From: Thermoanaerobaculia bacterium
Lineage (GTDB): Bacteria; Acidobacteriota; Thermoanaerobaculia; Multivoradales; JAIOJS01
Assembly: GCA_030429235.1 (NCBI GenBank)
Contig: JAUIDB010000013.1
Span: 1 to 64,000, forward strand
Length of the DNA stretch: 64,000 nt
Direction of reading: 5' to 3'
Numbering within the stretch: position 1 is the first letter of the stretch; each line of letters opens with the position of its first letter. Below the pieces are notes generated by a model. It made no database searches. It saw only the letters and a list, made by a program, of their open reading frames with translations, and was not told the origin of the DNA. Both the position numbers and the translations under genes were made by a program. Positions 8,599 to 17,863 of the stretch are shown one piece after another.

Positions 8599-9207
8599 AT
8601 GCAGGTGACCAGTGCCGTCGTTTCTGCCCTCGTGAACGTGTTCATCCTGGCTGGTCTGCCGCTGCTCGGCTACTGGCTCTACCAGCGGCTACGCCACCGT
8701 CGGACCTGGTCCGAAATCCGAGACCGGGTCGGTCTCAAGGTAGGTGAAACTCGGTTTCTCTTTCACAGCGGAGCCATCTCGCTCGCCCTGGCTCTGGCTT
8801 TGGTCGTCTGGCCCCCTTCGCTGGAACCGCTGACGCGGCCGGGATCGGCTCAACACCAGTTCGTCGGCCTCGGCATGTCCGCGACCTCGGTGGTGCTGGC
8901 CCTGCTCTACGGAGTGGTAAAGACCGGGTTCGCGGAGGAGTTGCTCTTTCGCGGCATGATCGCAGGTAGCCTGGGGCGACGGCTGCCGCTGCGCTGGGCC
9001 AACCTCCTGCAGGCCTTGATCTTCCTCGCTCCGCACCTGCTGGTCCTGAAGTTCATGCCGGAAGCCTGGGTCGTGCTGCCCCTGGTGTTCGCCGGCGGGC
9101 TCGTCGCCGGATGGATCCGGATTCGCTCCGGCTCGATTCTCGGACCGTGGCTGATCCACGCTACAGCCAACGTCGTCACTTGCCTGAGCGTGGTCGCGCG
9201 GACCTGA
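8599..9207 (+). CDS. CPBP family intramembrane metalloprotease
   Basis: 202 residues with about six hydrophobic helices. The CPBP (Rce1/Abi, PF02517) motifs are complete: EELLFR (residues 113-118), a His in the second motif (FLAPH, residue 146) and HATAN (187-191). Bacterial members cleave membrane or prenylated proteins or process peptides, but most substrates are unknown. A GGAGGAG Shine-Dalgarno sequence precedes ATG 8599. The gene appears to stand alone. Confidence 0.85.
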   Translation: MQVTSAVVSALVNVFILAGLPLLGYWLYQRLRHRRTWSEIRDRVGLKVGETRFLFHSGAISLALALALVVWPPSLEPLTRPGSAQHQFVGLGMSATSVVLALLYGVVKTGFAEELLFRGMIAGSLGRRLPLRWANLLQALIFLAPHLLVLKFMPEAWVVLPLVFAGGLVAGWIRIRSGSILGPWLIHATANVVTCLSVVART

Positions 9208-9351
9208 GGGATCCAGCCGCACGAGACAGAGTGGCGAACCGAAGGGATCCACGGGGACCTGGTCGACGCCGAGTCGGCTAGTTCTGGAGAGACGATCCCC
9301 CGAGGCACCCAGGATCCTTTCAGGGCTCGGCAAGAGCGTTAGGATCCGCAG

Positions 9352-10449
9352 GTGCCGTCTTTCACCACCGTTCTAGGGCTCGTCGGGGCCCTCCAAGGCC
9401 TCATCCTGGCCCTGGCCATCGCCTCGGTCCCCGGCTCGACCCGACGACCGAACCGCGCCCTGGCCCTGGTGGTGTTCACCCTGGCACTGGCGGTGGCGGC
9501 GATCACGATCGATCACTCCGGATTTCTAGGCCCACCGGGCTCCTCCCGCTGGGCTGTACTGCCGATTCTCCTAGAGCACAGCGCCACCTTCCTCTTTGCT
9601 CCGGCCTTCTGGCGCTACACGCTACTGGTACTAGGGGAGCGGCCTCGGATCCCGATGTGGGTCCACTGGTTCCCGTTCCTGCTCTGGTCTGCCTACCTGG
9701 CTGGATTCACTCTGGGCTGGACGACATGGCGATGGCTCCCCCCGATTCTGGGCGTCTTGACGTATCTGATGGGCTACACCATCGCGGTCGCACTACGGGT
9801 CTGGCGGCGAGGACGAGAGGCCAAGACCCTCGTGCATCACGTTCAGGTGCTACGCCTGGTGGTGTATTCCCTGGTACTGCTCCATCTAGCGCAAGCAACA
9901 CGGTACGTCGGTAGGGACGTCGCGGCGCTGACCGATGTCGTGCCGCTGACCGCGACGCTCGGGATCTGCCTGATCGCTGTCTTCTCGTTCCGACAGTCCA
10001 GACTCTTCGCTGGTTTCGAAGCGAGCCCCGTGGGCCGCAAATACGCGAGTTCGACGCTCACCGAAGAGGGAGCTGCCGAACTCGCCAACCGGCTGCAAGA
10101 GCTTCTCCGCGAGGGCAAGCCTCACCTGAACGAGAGCCTGACTCTCGCCGATCTCGCGCAGCGCCTCAAAGTCCCTCGCGCTCACCTCTCCCAGGCGATC
10201 AACGACAACCTGGGAACCACCTTCGCCGAACTGATCCGTCGCCACCGCGTCGAGGATGCCGAACGACTGCTCGCAGACCCAGCGTTCGACCACCTCACCG
10301 TCGAGTCGATCGGCTACGAGGTCGGCTTCGGGTCTCGATCGGGTTTCCACTCGGCGTTCAAGGGGCTAAGAGGCATAACGCCCGCCCAGGCGAGGGCGCA
10401 ACTGTCTCCAAACGCGTCGAGCGACACCCGCGAGACCCACGACCGCTAG
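9352..10449 (+). CDS. AraC-family transcriptional regulator with N-terminal multi-helix membrane domain
   Basis: 365 residues from GTG 9352. The first about 220 residues contain seven hydrophobic segments, and the last about 105 form a double helix-turn-helix AraC domain (MTLADLAQRL-type first helix, then the conserved GFGSRSGFHSAFK second motif). This layout is a membrane-embedded sensor joined to a DNA-binding domain, so regulation would occur at the membrane. The amidohydrolase gene 49 bp downstream on the same strand is the likely target or partner. A TAGGAT box at 9340-9345 ends 6 nt before the GTG, suggesting a leaderless mRNA. Confidence 0.85.
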   Translation: MPSFTTVLGLVGALQGLILALAIASVPGSTRRPNRALALVVFTLALAVAAITIDHSGFLGPPGSSRWAVLPILLEHSATFLFAPAFWRYTLLVLGERPRIPMWVHWFPFLLWSAYLAGFTLGWTTWRWLPPILGVLTYLMGYTIAVALRVWRRGREAKTLVHHVQVLRLVVYSLVLLHLAQATRYVGRDVAALTDVVPLTATLGICLIAVFSFRQSRLFAGFEASPVGRKYASSTLTEEGAAELANRLQELLREGKPHLNESLTLADLAQRLKVPRAHLSQAINDNLGTTFAELIRRHRVEDAERLLADPAFDHLTVESIGYEVGFGSRSGFHSAFKGLRGITPAQARAQLSPNASSDTRETHDR

Positions 10450-10498
10450 TTTCCGCAGCACCCGACGGAACGAACCCCGGGGACTTCGGAGAACTACG

Positions 10499-11761
10499 AT
10501 GACACGACGACTGCAAGGTGCCCTTTCCCTCTGTCTCACCCTCTCGACGGGACTGGCGGCAGCACCCGCCACCGGCAAACCACCCCACTCGATCCCGCCG
10601 CCGGCGACCGAAGACCGGGTGCTAGCGATCGTCGATGTGACGGTCGTGCCCATGGATCGCGAGATCGCCCTGCCCCACCAAACCGTAGTGGTGGTCGGTC
10701 GAACCATCACCCAACTCGGACCGGTCGACGAGGTCACCCTCGATCCGAGCGCAGAACGGATCGACGGTCGAGGGCTGTACCTGCTGCCAGGCCTGGCCGA
10801 CATGCACGCTCATGTCAGAAGGAAAAAGGGACAGCGCCCCGAAGACTACCTGGAACAGGGGATCACCACGGTCCGCAACATGGCCGGCGAGCCTGATCAT
10901 CTGGAGTTTCGGGATCGCGTGCGCGCGGGCGAGTTGGCGGGTCCCATCGTCTTCACCGCCGGCCAGCCACTGACCAGCAGCGATCAGTTTCGGCGCCATC
11001 GCCAGGTCTCGACCGCAGAAGAAGGGCGCGCCGCGGTACGGAAACAGGTCGCCGATGGCTATGATTTCATCAAGATCTACAGTCTGCTCTCGAGGGAGGC
11101 CTACGACGGCATTCTGGCCGAGGCGAACGAACGGAACATCCCCGTCGGCGGCCATGTTACCGACTCGGTACCGATCACCGAGGCTCTCGGTTCCGGGCTC
11201 TCGTCGATAGAGCACCTCTTCGGCTACTTCTGGTACCTAGAGTCCGCCGACTCGGAACTGCAGGGTCGGTGGGCGCCGCGCCGGCTCTTCCACGCCGTCG
11301 ACCTGGATCCGAAGAAGCTCGCTCCCATCGCCGAGGCCACGGCCCGAGCCGGGGTCTGGAACTGTCCGACCCTGTGGCGCAAGGACAACTACCTGACGGC
11401 GCCGATGGCCAAAGAGGCTTGGGAGACCCCTGAACTCCGCCGGCTGGCTGAAACCAATCGGCGCTTGCTGGTCAAGGCCCTGCACGACGCTGGCGCCGGT
11501 TTGCTCGCAGGTACCGACGACGAACCGAAGGTAATCCACGACGAACTCGCGCTCTTCGTGGAGGCCGGCCTGACCCCGTTCGAAGCCCTGAGGACGGCCA
11601 CCGTCGCTCCCGGCAACTATCTAGCAGTTCCGGGACTGGGGACGATCGCTGTCGGCTCGCCGGCCCATTTCCTGCTCCTCGAGGCCAATCCCCTAGAGGC
11701 GATCGAGAACACGCGAAGCATCCACGCGGTGGTGGTCAACGGGACGCGGATCCCACGTTGA
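10499..11761 (+). CDS. secreted amidohydrolase family protein (imidazolonepropionase/prolidase-like)
   Basis: 420 residues with a signal peptide (1-21). Metal ligands of the amidohydrolase superfamily can be assigned: HAH at 103-105, Lys192 (FIKIYS, the position that is carbamylated in binuclear members), His219 (GGHVT), His239 (IEHLFG) and Asp340 (AGTDD). This set matches the imidazolonepropionase-like / Xaa-Pro dipeptidase-like periplasmic group abundant in Acidobacteriota. It presumably hydrolyses a cyclic amide or a peptide; the substrate is unknown. It is preceded by a membrane-bound AraC regulator and by a weak SD (CGGAG). Confidence 0.85.
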   Translation: MTRRLQGALSLCLTLSTGLAAAPATGKPPHSIPPPATEDRVLAIVDVTVVPMDREIALPHQTVVVVGRTITQLGPVDEVTLDPSAERIDGRGLYLLPGLADMHAHVRRKKGQRPEDYLEQGITTVRNMAGEPDHLEFRDRVRAGELAGPIVFTAGQPLTSSDQFRRHRQVSTAEEGRAAVRKQVADGYDFIKIYSLLSREAYDGILAEANERNIPVGGHVTDSVPITEALGSGLSSIEHLFGYFWYLESADSELQGRWAPRRLFHAVDLDPKKLAPIAEATARAGVWNCPTLWRKDNYLTAPMAKEAWETPELRRLAETNRRLLVKALHDAGAGLLAGTDDEPKVIHDELALFVEAGLTPFEALRTATVAPGNYLAVPGLGTIAVGSPAHFLLLEANPLEAIENTRSIHAVVVNGTRIPR

Positions 11762-11915
11762 GACGGACCGAAGAGCAGCCCGAGTGAGGTATGCCGCTAG
11801 GACAGCGAACGCGCCGTTTCTGGTCGAGGGGAACCCCGTCAGAGATCAGCTCGCCGATCCGACCGGCTCGGCTTGTGCGAGCGCTCCGGTCCCGAACCAG
11901 CTCTTGTCTCGGGCT

Positions 11916-13022
11916 TCAAGATTCAGCGAGATGGGCCGAGGCCGAGTCCCGGCCGGGCACCACGCCTTCGAGTGCCAGAAGCTGCCGCTTCCGATCCTCG
12001 CCCCAGCGATAGCCACCCAGGCCTCCGCTGGCCCGAATCACCCGGTGGCAGGGAATGAGAACCGCCAGTCGATTCGCGGCACAGGCCTGCGCTACCGCCC
12101 GCGCGGCCCGGGGGTTGCCAACGGCCTCCGCCACCTCGCGGTAGGTTCGTGTCTCCCCGCGGGGGATCGACATCAGGTAGCGCCAGACCTTGATGCGAAA
12201 CGCCGACCCGCGGAGATCGAGGGGAAGCTCCGGATGGCCGCCACCGTGCGCCAGCAGGCGCTCTAGAGCGGCGATCCAGGCACGCAGGGGCTCCTCCCAC
12301 GGACCGAGTCGGCAGGCTTCGAGGTGGGCCCGCGGAAACTCTCGCTGCAACCGCTGGAGGAGGACCTCCCGGCTCTCCCCGAACTCGACGGAGCAGACGC
12401 CCCGATCGGTGGCCGCCACCAGGATCAATCCGAACCGACCCTCCAACCAGGCGTACGAGATCTCCAGCTGGGCACCACCGGCCTGATACTCCGTGGGCGT
12501 CATGCCAAATCGTGCGTCGATCCTCTCGTAGAGCCGACTACTCGAACCGAAACCCGCGGCGTAGACCGCATCGGTCACCGACTCCCCGTCTCGCAATTCC
12601 TCGCGGAATCGTTCGAGGCGACAGGCTTCCAAGAACTGAAGTGGGGTCACGCCGACGACGTCGCGGAACTGGCGCCGCAGGGTCGCGGGGCGCAAGCCGA
12701 AGTGCCGGGACAGGTCGGTCATGGTGACCCGATCTCCTTGCTGACTGCGCTCCCGGAGCCAGTCACCGACCTCGGCTGCCCAGGAGACGGCGGCGCTGTC
12801 ACTCTGCTGGGGACGACAGCGAAGACAAGCTCGTAGACCAGCCCCCTCCGCCAACCGGGGTGTAGCGAAGAACCGCACGTTGCGGCGCCGCGGTCTCCGC
12901 GAACGACAGGAGGGGCGACAGAACACGCCGGTGGTAACGACTCCGAAGACGAACTCTCCGTCGAAGGCCGGATCCCGCTCCAGTACTGCCTGCCAGCAGC
13001 GTCCTTCGTCCAACCCCTTCAC
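11916..13022 (-). CDS. ada: bifunctional Ada: methyl-DNA/methylphosphotriester transferase and transcription regulator
   Basis: 368 residues from GTG 13022. The N-terminal Ada zinc domain has the four ligands Cys35, Cys39, Cys66 and Cys69 (FCRPSC, CLRC); Cys35 corresponds to the methyl-accepting Cys38 of E. coli. An AraC-type HTH follows (about 90-190). The C-terminal O6-methylguanine-DNA methyltransferase domain contains the active-site PCHRV and a GGYRWG tail. It repairs alkylation damage and, once methylated, activates its regulon. Its GTG overlaps the TGA of the upstream flavin reductase gene (GTGA, 13019-13022), so the two are translationally coupled. A longer upstream frame exists but only reads antisense through the flavin reductase. 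Confidence 0.93.
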   Translation of the reverse strand: MKGLDEGRCWQAVLERDPAFDGEFVFGVVTTGVFCRPSCRSRRPRRRNVRFFATPRLAEGAGLRACLRCRPQQSDSAAVSWAAEVGDWLRERSQQGDRVTMTDLSRHFGLRPATLRRQFRDVVGVTPLQFLEACRLERFREELRDGESVTDAVYAAGFGSSSRLYERIDARFGMTPTEYQAGGAQLEISYAWLEGRFGLILVAATDRGVCSVEFGESREVLLQRLQREFPRAHLEACRLGPWEEPLRAWIAALERLLAHGGGHPELPLDLRGSAFRIKVWRYLMSIPRGETRTYREVAEAVGNPRAARAVAQACAANRLAVLIPCHRVIRASGGLGGYRWGEDRKRQLLALEGVVPGRDSASAHLAES

Positions 13023-13687
13023 GACGCCACCTCGGCGACCCGCGCCGACGGCGGCCGATAGGCGGACTCGGGAATCTCGGCCAGGCGCGACGGGTGCAGC
13101 TTGGGACCGAGGCCGAAGAACTCGCAGAAGCTCATGATCAGCGGTCGCCAGAGGGTGGGATCGATTCGATCGTGGTGATCTGCCAAGAGAATCTCCTCGC
13201 CGACGTGGACCTCGAGAATCTGTACCTCGAGTGCCGTCAAGTGGCCGCGACGTACCGGATCGTTGGCCGCGACCGGATGGCTGTCGACTAGCCGGGCCTC
13301 GAGCTGCACCGGACACTCTGCCACCCGAGGCGGCTCGACCCGGGAAGAGTCGATCGGCGTCAGTCCAGCGACACCAAACTTGTCCTTCTCGTAACGATAC
13401 CCCATGGCTCGTTTGTGGGGTGGCAACGGGTTCGAGCCGGAGAGCCGAGCCAATCGATCCACCGCCGCGACCTGATCTACCGATGGCAGATTGAGCACGC
13501 ACTCCCCGGTTCTCAGGATGTTCTGCGGCGTCTTGGATCGACTCCCAAAACCGAGAAGACAGCTCCGTCCCAGCCACCAGGCCGAGGAGATCGGTGCCAG
13601 ATTGGGGGATCCGTCTTCGTTCTGCGAGCTCACCAAGACGACGGGGGTGCCAAAGTAGAGAATTGCGGGATCGATGGTCTGATGCAT
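13019..13687 (-). CDS. flavin reductase family protein (FMN-binding split barrel)
   Basis: 222 residues. ATG 13687 is chosen because CCTCCT on the plus strand (13692-13697) gives a perfect AGGAGG Shine-Dalgarno sequence five bases upstream; a start 30 nt earlier lacks this. The sequence has the split-barrel pattern of flavin-reductase-like proteins (PVVLVSSQNEDGSPNLAPIS, then GFGSRSKTPQNIL and ECVLNLP). Members reduce free FMN/FAD or serve as flavin-bound oxidoreductases. It is coupled to ada by a 4-bp overlap, so it may be made together with the alkylation-damage response; a functional link is inference. Confidence 0.88.
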   Translation of the reverse strand: MHQTIDPAILYFGTPVVLVSSQNEDGSPNLAPISSAWWLGRSCLLGFGSRSKTPQNILRTGECVLNLPSVDQVAAVDRLARLSGSNPLPPHKRAMGYRYEKDKFGVAGLTPIDSSRVEPPRVAECPVQLEARLVDSHPVAANDPVRRGHLTALEVQILEVHVGEEILLADHHDRIDPTLWRPLIMSFCEFFGLGPKLHPSRLAEIPESAYRPPSARVAEVAS

Positions 13688-13839
13688 GGTGCCTCCTGGC
13701 GACCGGGAACGCTCCATCGCGTCGCCGGTAGCCGCAGATTAGGGCGAGGTAGCGGCCGAGACACTCCGGTTTGGACCCGGCAATTCGAAGGCCTGCCGAG
13801 TCGCCGCACGGGGACACCAAACTGGTTCGCCGGAAGTCG

Positions 13840-14721
13840 CTAGGTCCGCGGCTCGAGGGGAGGCGGTGCCGCCACACGACCGAGGAGGATGCCGGAGAAG
13901 ATGAGAACTGCTCCCGCGACCAGGCGGCCTAGCTCGGCTCCATCCAGACTCTGGGCCTCCCCGAATCCGAAGAGCGAAACGACGACGGCCAGGGGGATGA
14001 CCGCGTTGTTGAAGGCTGCCAGAGTCCCGGCGCTGACCAGGGTCGCTCCCCGGTTCCAGAGCCAGAAGCCCACTCCGGAGGCGACCAATCCCAAGTAGCC
14101 GAGGGTGGCCCACTGCTCGGCCGAGAGGCTCGTGAAGAAACCGGCCGGTGTTCCCAGAGCGAAGAAAGCCCCGGCCACCAGCGCCCCTCCGAAGTACGGC
14201 AAAACCATCCAACGGTGGTCTCGTCCGGTGGGCCAGAGTCGACGCCAACGACGGTAGCCGACCTGTCCCAGGCCGAAGGAGAGATTGGCGAGTTGTACCA
14301 GAGCGAATCCGCGCCAGAAGGAACCCTCGGGCACGGTCCCGCGGAGGACCAAGGCTCCGGCGACGGCCAGCCCCGCACAGAGCCAGAAGCGGGAGCGAAC
14401 GGTGCGGTCCAGCAGGTCTTCGGCCAGGGTGATGTAGACCGGAGTGAAGACGGTGAACAGGGCCACGAGATGGGACGGAAGGTAGGCGTAGGCTCGGATG
14501 TAGGCCACGTACATGACCCCGAACTGCAGCCCGCCCAGGGCGACCAGTTCGAGTGACCGACGCCGCGGCAGCGCGCCGATCCGCAACCAGGGCAGGAAGC
14601 AGAGAGCCGCGAGGCCCAGTCGTACAAAGGCGACACCGTTGGGATCGATCCCAGCCAACCGGTTGCCGATCAACCCAAAGGAGAAGGCCCAGATCAGCGA
14701 GACCAGAAAGAGGTAGCTCAA
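13840..14721 (-). CDS. EamA/DMT family transporter
   Basis: 293 residues with about ten hydrophobic helices arranged as two EamA repeats (PF00892), the usual size for drug/metabolite transporters. An early FIWAFSFGLIGN-type helix and a second repeat near 150-285 are visible. These carriers export amino acids or other metabolites; the substrate is not predictable. The start overlaps the stop of the upstream methyltransferase by 4 bp (ATGA, 14718-14721). Confidence 0.88.
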   Translation of the reverse strand: MSYLFLVSLIWAFSFGLIGNRLAGIDPNGVAFVRLGLAALCFLPWLRIGALPRRRSLELVALGGLQFGVMYVAYIRAYAYLPSHLVALFTVFTPVYITLAEDLLDRTVRSRFWLCAGLAVAGALVLRGTVPEGSFWRGFALVQLANLSFGLGQVGYRRWRRLWPTGRDHRWMVLPYFGGALVAGAFFALGTPAGFFTSLSAEQWATLGYLGLVASGVGFWLWNRGATLVSAGTLAAFNNAVIPLAVVVSLFGFGEAQSLDGAELGRLVAGAVLIFSGILLGRVAAPPPLEPRT

Positions 14722-15488
14722 CGGGGGGCGGTCCGGGCGAGCGGCGGAAGCTCACCGTCGGAGACGATCTGCACCAACCAGGCGATCTCGTTCAGTTCGA
14801 CGAACTCGACCGCCTCCTCCCCGACCCCGGCCGCCTGCAGGTTGGAGAGCATGCTCCGACGGGTCCAACGAGCCGACCAGAAGCCCTCGCGGGTGGCCAC
14901 GAAACGACGACCGCGCGGCGTCACCGGGTGCTGGTCGGTGTTGAGGTAGAAGTCACACTGCGCCTCCTCCGCGGCCGGCACGTCCCGGTAGACGGTGAGA
15001 AACATCTGCCCCCCGGGAAGCAGAGCGCGCAGAAAAGTACCGATGACCCGGATGAAGACCGGGTTGGCGTCGAGATAGGCATCGTCGTACCGGGAAAGAT
15101 CGTCGAAGGTCTCGCGCAGGTTGCCTGGCGTGAAGTAGAGACACCAGCAGAGGTCGTAGCTGTGCCGCGACGGAGACGCATCTTCGAGGTTGCCTTCGAT
15201 CAGTTCGGCCTGGGTGAGTCCCTCCGACCGCCAGCGTTCGCGGGCCAGCTCGGCCAGCGCCGGAGCCCGTTCGTAGCCGTGGTAGACCCCGCCCCCGGGG
15301 GCGAAGATCGAGCCGTGGTAGCCGTCGCCGCAGCCGAGATCGGCGATAGCCAGCGACTGGCCCTCGAAGCGCTCCCGGAGCAGCGCGTCCTGGCGCTCCC
15401 GAGCCTGGCGAATCAGGGGATGGCTGTAGGTCGAGAGCAGGGTCCCCTGCACCGCAGCGTTTTCGGATCTCCGGTCAGCAGGGGCCAT
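14718..15488 (-). CDS. class I SAM-dependent methyltransferase
   Basis: 256 residues. Motif I ADLGCGDGYHGS (about residues 49-60) identifies the SAM-binding Rossmann fold, with an acidic residue at the end of strand 2 (YERA). The remainder shows the alternating strand/helix pattern of class I enzymes. The substrate is unknown. It lies 11 bp after a thioesterase gene and overlaps an EamA transporter, so the three are likely co-transcribed. Confidence 0.8.
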   Translation of the reverse strand: MAPADRRSENAAVQGTLLSTYSHPLIRQARERQDALLRERFEGQSLAIADLGCGDGYHGSIFAPGGGVYHGYERAPALAELARERWRSEGLTQAELIEGNLEDASPSRHSYDLCWCLYFTPGNLRETFDDLSRYDDAYLDANPVFIRVIGTFLRALLPGGQMFLTVYRDVPAAEEAQCDFYLNTDQHPVTPRGRRFVATREGFWSARWTRRSMLSNLQAAGVGEEAVEFVELNEIAWLVQIVSDGELPPLARTAPR

Positions 15489-15499
15489 ACCGTTCTCGG

Positions 15500-15952
15500 T
15501 CAGCCTGCGGGAGCGGCCGTCGTGGCGAGGGCGCGGTAGGGTCCCAACGCGTCGACGAGCGGCTCCGGGAGCGGCCGGGGCGACAGGGAGCTGCGATCGA
15601 CCGCCACCAGGACCACGTGACCCACCGCCGTGACCCGGTCGTCGTCGGTCCGCGCCATCTCACACTGGAGTCGCATCGAACTGGTACCGATCTGTTGGAC
15701 CCACAGCCGTACCTCGAGTTCATCGTCGAGCCGGGCCGGAGACTTGAACTCGAAGTGCATCGCCGCGCGTGGCAACCAAAAATCGAAGCGCTCGAAGACC
15801 TCACCGTAGGGCATGCCAATTCGGCGAAAGAGCTCGGTTTCGGCGATCTCGAAGAAGCGGATGTAGGCGCCGTAGCAGATGATGCTGGCGGCATCGACGT
15901 CCGACCACCGGACGTGTTCGGTAACGGTGAAAGCGTGGGCGGGAGCAGTCAT
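15500..15952 (-). CDS. acyl-CoA thioesterase, hot-dog fold (YbgC/4HBT type)
   Basis: 150 residues. The N-terminal VRWSDVDAAS segment carries the catalytic Asp of the 4-hydroxybenzoyl-CoA thioesterase-like family, followed by YGAYIRFFEIAET on the central hot-dog helix. These cytoplasmic enzymes hydrolyse acyl-CoA or aryl-CoA thioesters. It heads the group with the methyltransferase and transporter. The C-terminal 15 residues (Ala/Thr/Pro rich) are outside the family core. Confidence 0.85.
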   Translation of the reverse strand: MTAPAHAFTVTEHVRWSDVDAASIICYGAYIRFFEIAETELFRRIGMPYGEVFERFDFWLPRAAMHFEFKSPARLDDELEVRLWVQQIGTSSMRLQCEMARTDDDRVTAVGHVVLVAVDRSSLSPRPLPEPLVDALGPYRALATTAAPAG

Positions 15953-16056
15953 CGAGCTTGGAATGCGCGTTCGAGAAGCCGGGATCGTCGCGGCGTCAGA
16001 GGTCGATTCGGACCGACCGGTGGCGCCCCATCATAGCGCCGTCGCGTGAGGTGCAG

Positions 16057-16824
16057 CTATCGAGCCTCCACCTGGGCCGCGCCGTGGACCGAGCCGTCGG
16101 AGGGGTCCTGCAGAAACACCACGACGTCGACACTCTCACGGCCCCAACTCGGGTCGCGCTCCAGCGAGTGGCGGAAACGCCCCGACGATTGGCCGGCCTC
16201 GGTCTGACCCAGGACCACGATACGGCGCACCACGAAATCGTTGTGTAGCGTGCGCCGCGCATTCTCGCCGCGGGTCACTCGGGTTTCGAGACCGCGCTGG
16301 CGCAGGAGCCCCCAGACCAGGAGGCGCTCGGTGGACTCGACCCCATGCACGGCGACCTCCACCTCGATCCCGTCGGAGGACTGCTCCGCCGTGAGAGCGA
16401 TCCGTGGTGTCGGCTCGGAGGCGAGACCGGCCACGCTGCGCTCTATGCACTCGAGATCCGAGCCCACGCAGTGCTCTCGCCCGGCGAGGACGAGCTGCGG
16501 GGTGTAGACCCGGTCCTCCTCGAACCAGGCGGCGTACTGCCGTTGCCGCACCGAGAACGCTTCGTCCGAGAAGGGGTCTCGCCAGCCGAGACGGTTCCAG
16601 TAGTCGACGTGGAACGACAGCGGTACGAGTTCGACTCCAGCCGCATCACCGACCGAAGCCTGCAGCTCGGGCAGCAGGCGATCGGCCGGAGGACAGCTGG
16701 AACAGCCCTGCGACGTGAAGAGTTCGACCAGAAGGCCTGGGCGCGCCGGCGTAGGCTCGGCCGCACCCGGCGCAGCCAGCCAACCGAGGCCCAGGAGCAG
16801 GGAAAGACAGCGCCGGTGATTCAT
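16057..16824 (-). CDS. DUF1223 family secreted thioredoxin-like protein
   Basis: 255 residues with a signal peptide (1-22). The mature N-terminus reads VELFTSQGCSSCPPAD, the hallmark of DUF1223, with a CxxC pair in a thioredoxin-like context, then a LPLSFHVDYWN-type second block (here LVPLSFHVDYW). The family is widespread in Proteobacteria and Acidobacteriota without an assigned reaction; a periplasmic thiol role is inferred from the motif. The last 20 residues and the region before the stop are less conserved. Confidence 0.88.
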   Translation of the reverse strand: MNHRRCLSLLLGLGWLAAPGAAEPTPARPGLLVELFTSQGCSSCPPADRLLPELQASVGDAAGVELVPLSFHVDYWNRLGWRDPFSDEAFSVRQRQYAAWFEEDRVYTPQLVLAGREHCVGSDLECIERSVAGLASEPTPRIALTAEQSSDGIEVEVAVHGVESTERLLVWGLLRQRGLETRVTRGENARRTLHNDFVVRRIVVLGQTEAGQSSGRFRHSLERDPSWGRESVDVVVFLQDPSDGSVHGAAQVEAR

Positions 16825-16905
16825 GCCGTACCTACGAACCCCAGGGGCCGTTGGACTGCCTGGGCAGAAATGGGATTGCCTGGGCAGACCGATGGCTTCC
16901 GAAGC

Positions 16906-17823
16906 CTACTCGCGGGAGAGGGCGTTGAACACCTGAGTGATCATCCGCTCGGTGCTGATGAAACCCCAACTCCACTGCTCGTACTCCTTCAACGGCCGAG
17001 CCGCGATCACCTCTTCCAGGCTCTTTCCCGCTGCGACCAGGGCGCCGATCCGCTGTTGGGCCTTCTCCAGCATCGCCACCGAGGCTTCGAGATCCTGCCG
17101 AGTTGCCAGTCGTCCGTGGCCCGGAATGATCCTGGTTTCGGGCCCAGCCAGTTCGAGGATCAGCTTCTGGGCGGCAATGTAGCCGTCGAGGGACCCACCA
17201 CCGTCGGTGTCGATGAAGGGGAACAGCTCATGGAAGAAGATGTCTCCCATGTGGATGACGTTGGCTTCCTCGAAGTGGATCGCCGCATCGCCGTCGGTGT
17301 GGGCCTCGGGGATGTGAAAGGCCCGTACCGTCTGACCGTTGAGATGGACCGTCGCTTCGTCGCTGAATGTGATGACCTGTAGGGCCTCCTTCGGCGTCGG
17401 CATCGTCTCTTCGGGACCGACCGGGATCCCCTCTTCGGCCATGCGCTGACGCACGTTGTGGTGCGCCATCAGCAGCGCTCCCGCCGGGCCCAGAATCGTG
17501 TTCCCAGCCGCGTGGTCACCGTGGTAGTGCGTATTGATCACGTAGTCGATCGGCTGGTCGGTGACCTCCGAGACCGTCTCCAGCATGGTCTCGGTGAAGG
17601 GCGGAAAGGTGTCGTCGATCAGGATCGTGCCGTCCTCCCCGACCAGGAGTCCGATGTTGCCGCCACCGAATCCACCGACGGCCTCGAGCATGTAGAGGCC
17701 CGCTGCCAGCTCGGTGGTTTCGAAGGTGATCTCGGGAGCCGTTTGCGGTTCCTGATGGAGGGCGAGAGCGGCGCTCCCCAGAAGCAGTCCGACGGCGACA
17801 ACGATGGTACGTGCTGCGTGCAT
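16906..17823 (-). CDS. secreted MBL-fold metallo-hydrolase
   Basis: 305 residues with a signal peptide (1-22). The metallo-beta-lactamase motif THYHGDH spans residues 98-104, with further His/Asp ligands in EAHTDGDA and PGHG. Together they form the usual binuclear zinc site. It resembles periplasmic quinoprotein-relay / SoxH-type MBL hydrolases rather than true beta-lactamases. A GAGGAA Shine-Dalgarno sequence precedes ATG 17823. The substrate is unknown. Confidence 0.88.
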   Translation of the reverse strand: MHAARTIVVAVGLLLGSAALALHQEPQTAPEITFETTELAAGLYMLEAVGGFGGGNIGLLVGEDGTILIDDTFPPFTETMLETVSEVTDQPIDYVINTHYHGDHAAGNTILGPAGALLMAHHNVRQRMAEEGIPVGPEETMPTPKEALQVITFSDEATVHLNGQTVRAFHIPEAHTDGDAAIHFEEANVIHMGDIFFHELFPFIDTDGGGSLDGYIAAQKLILELAGPETRIIPGHGRLATRQDLEASVAMLEKAQQRIGALVAAGKSLEEVIAARPLKEYEQWSWGFISTERMITQVFNALSRE

Positions 17824-17863
17824 TGCAGTTCCTCGTGGAGTGGAGGTTCTTGATTGAGGTCAG

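Noticed and set aside
11916-13877. 653-residue frame as an Ada fusion protein
   Set aside because: The N-terminal 285 residues are antisense to the flavin reductase and Arg/Ser-rich; the GTG at 13022 with GTGA overlap gives standard Ada.
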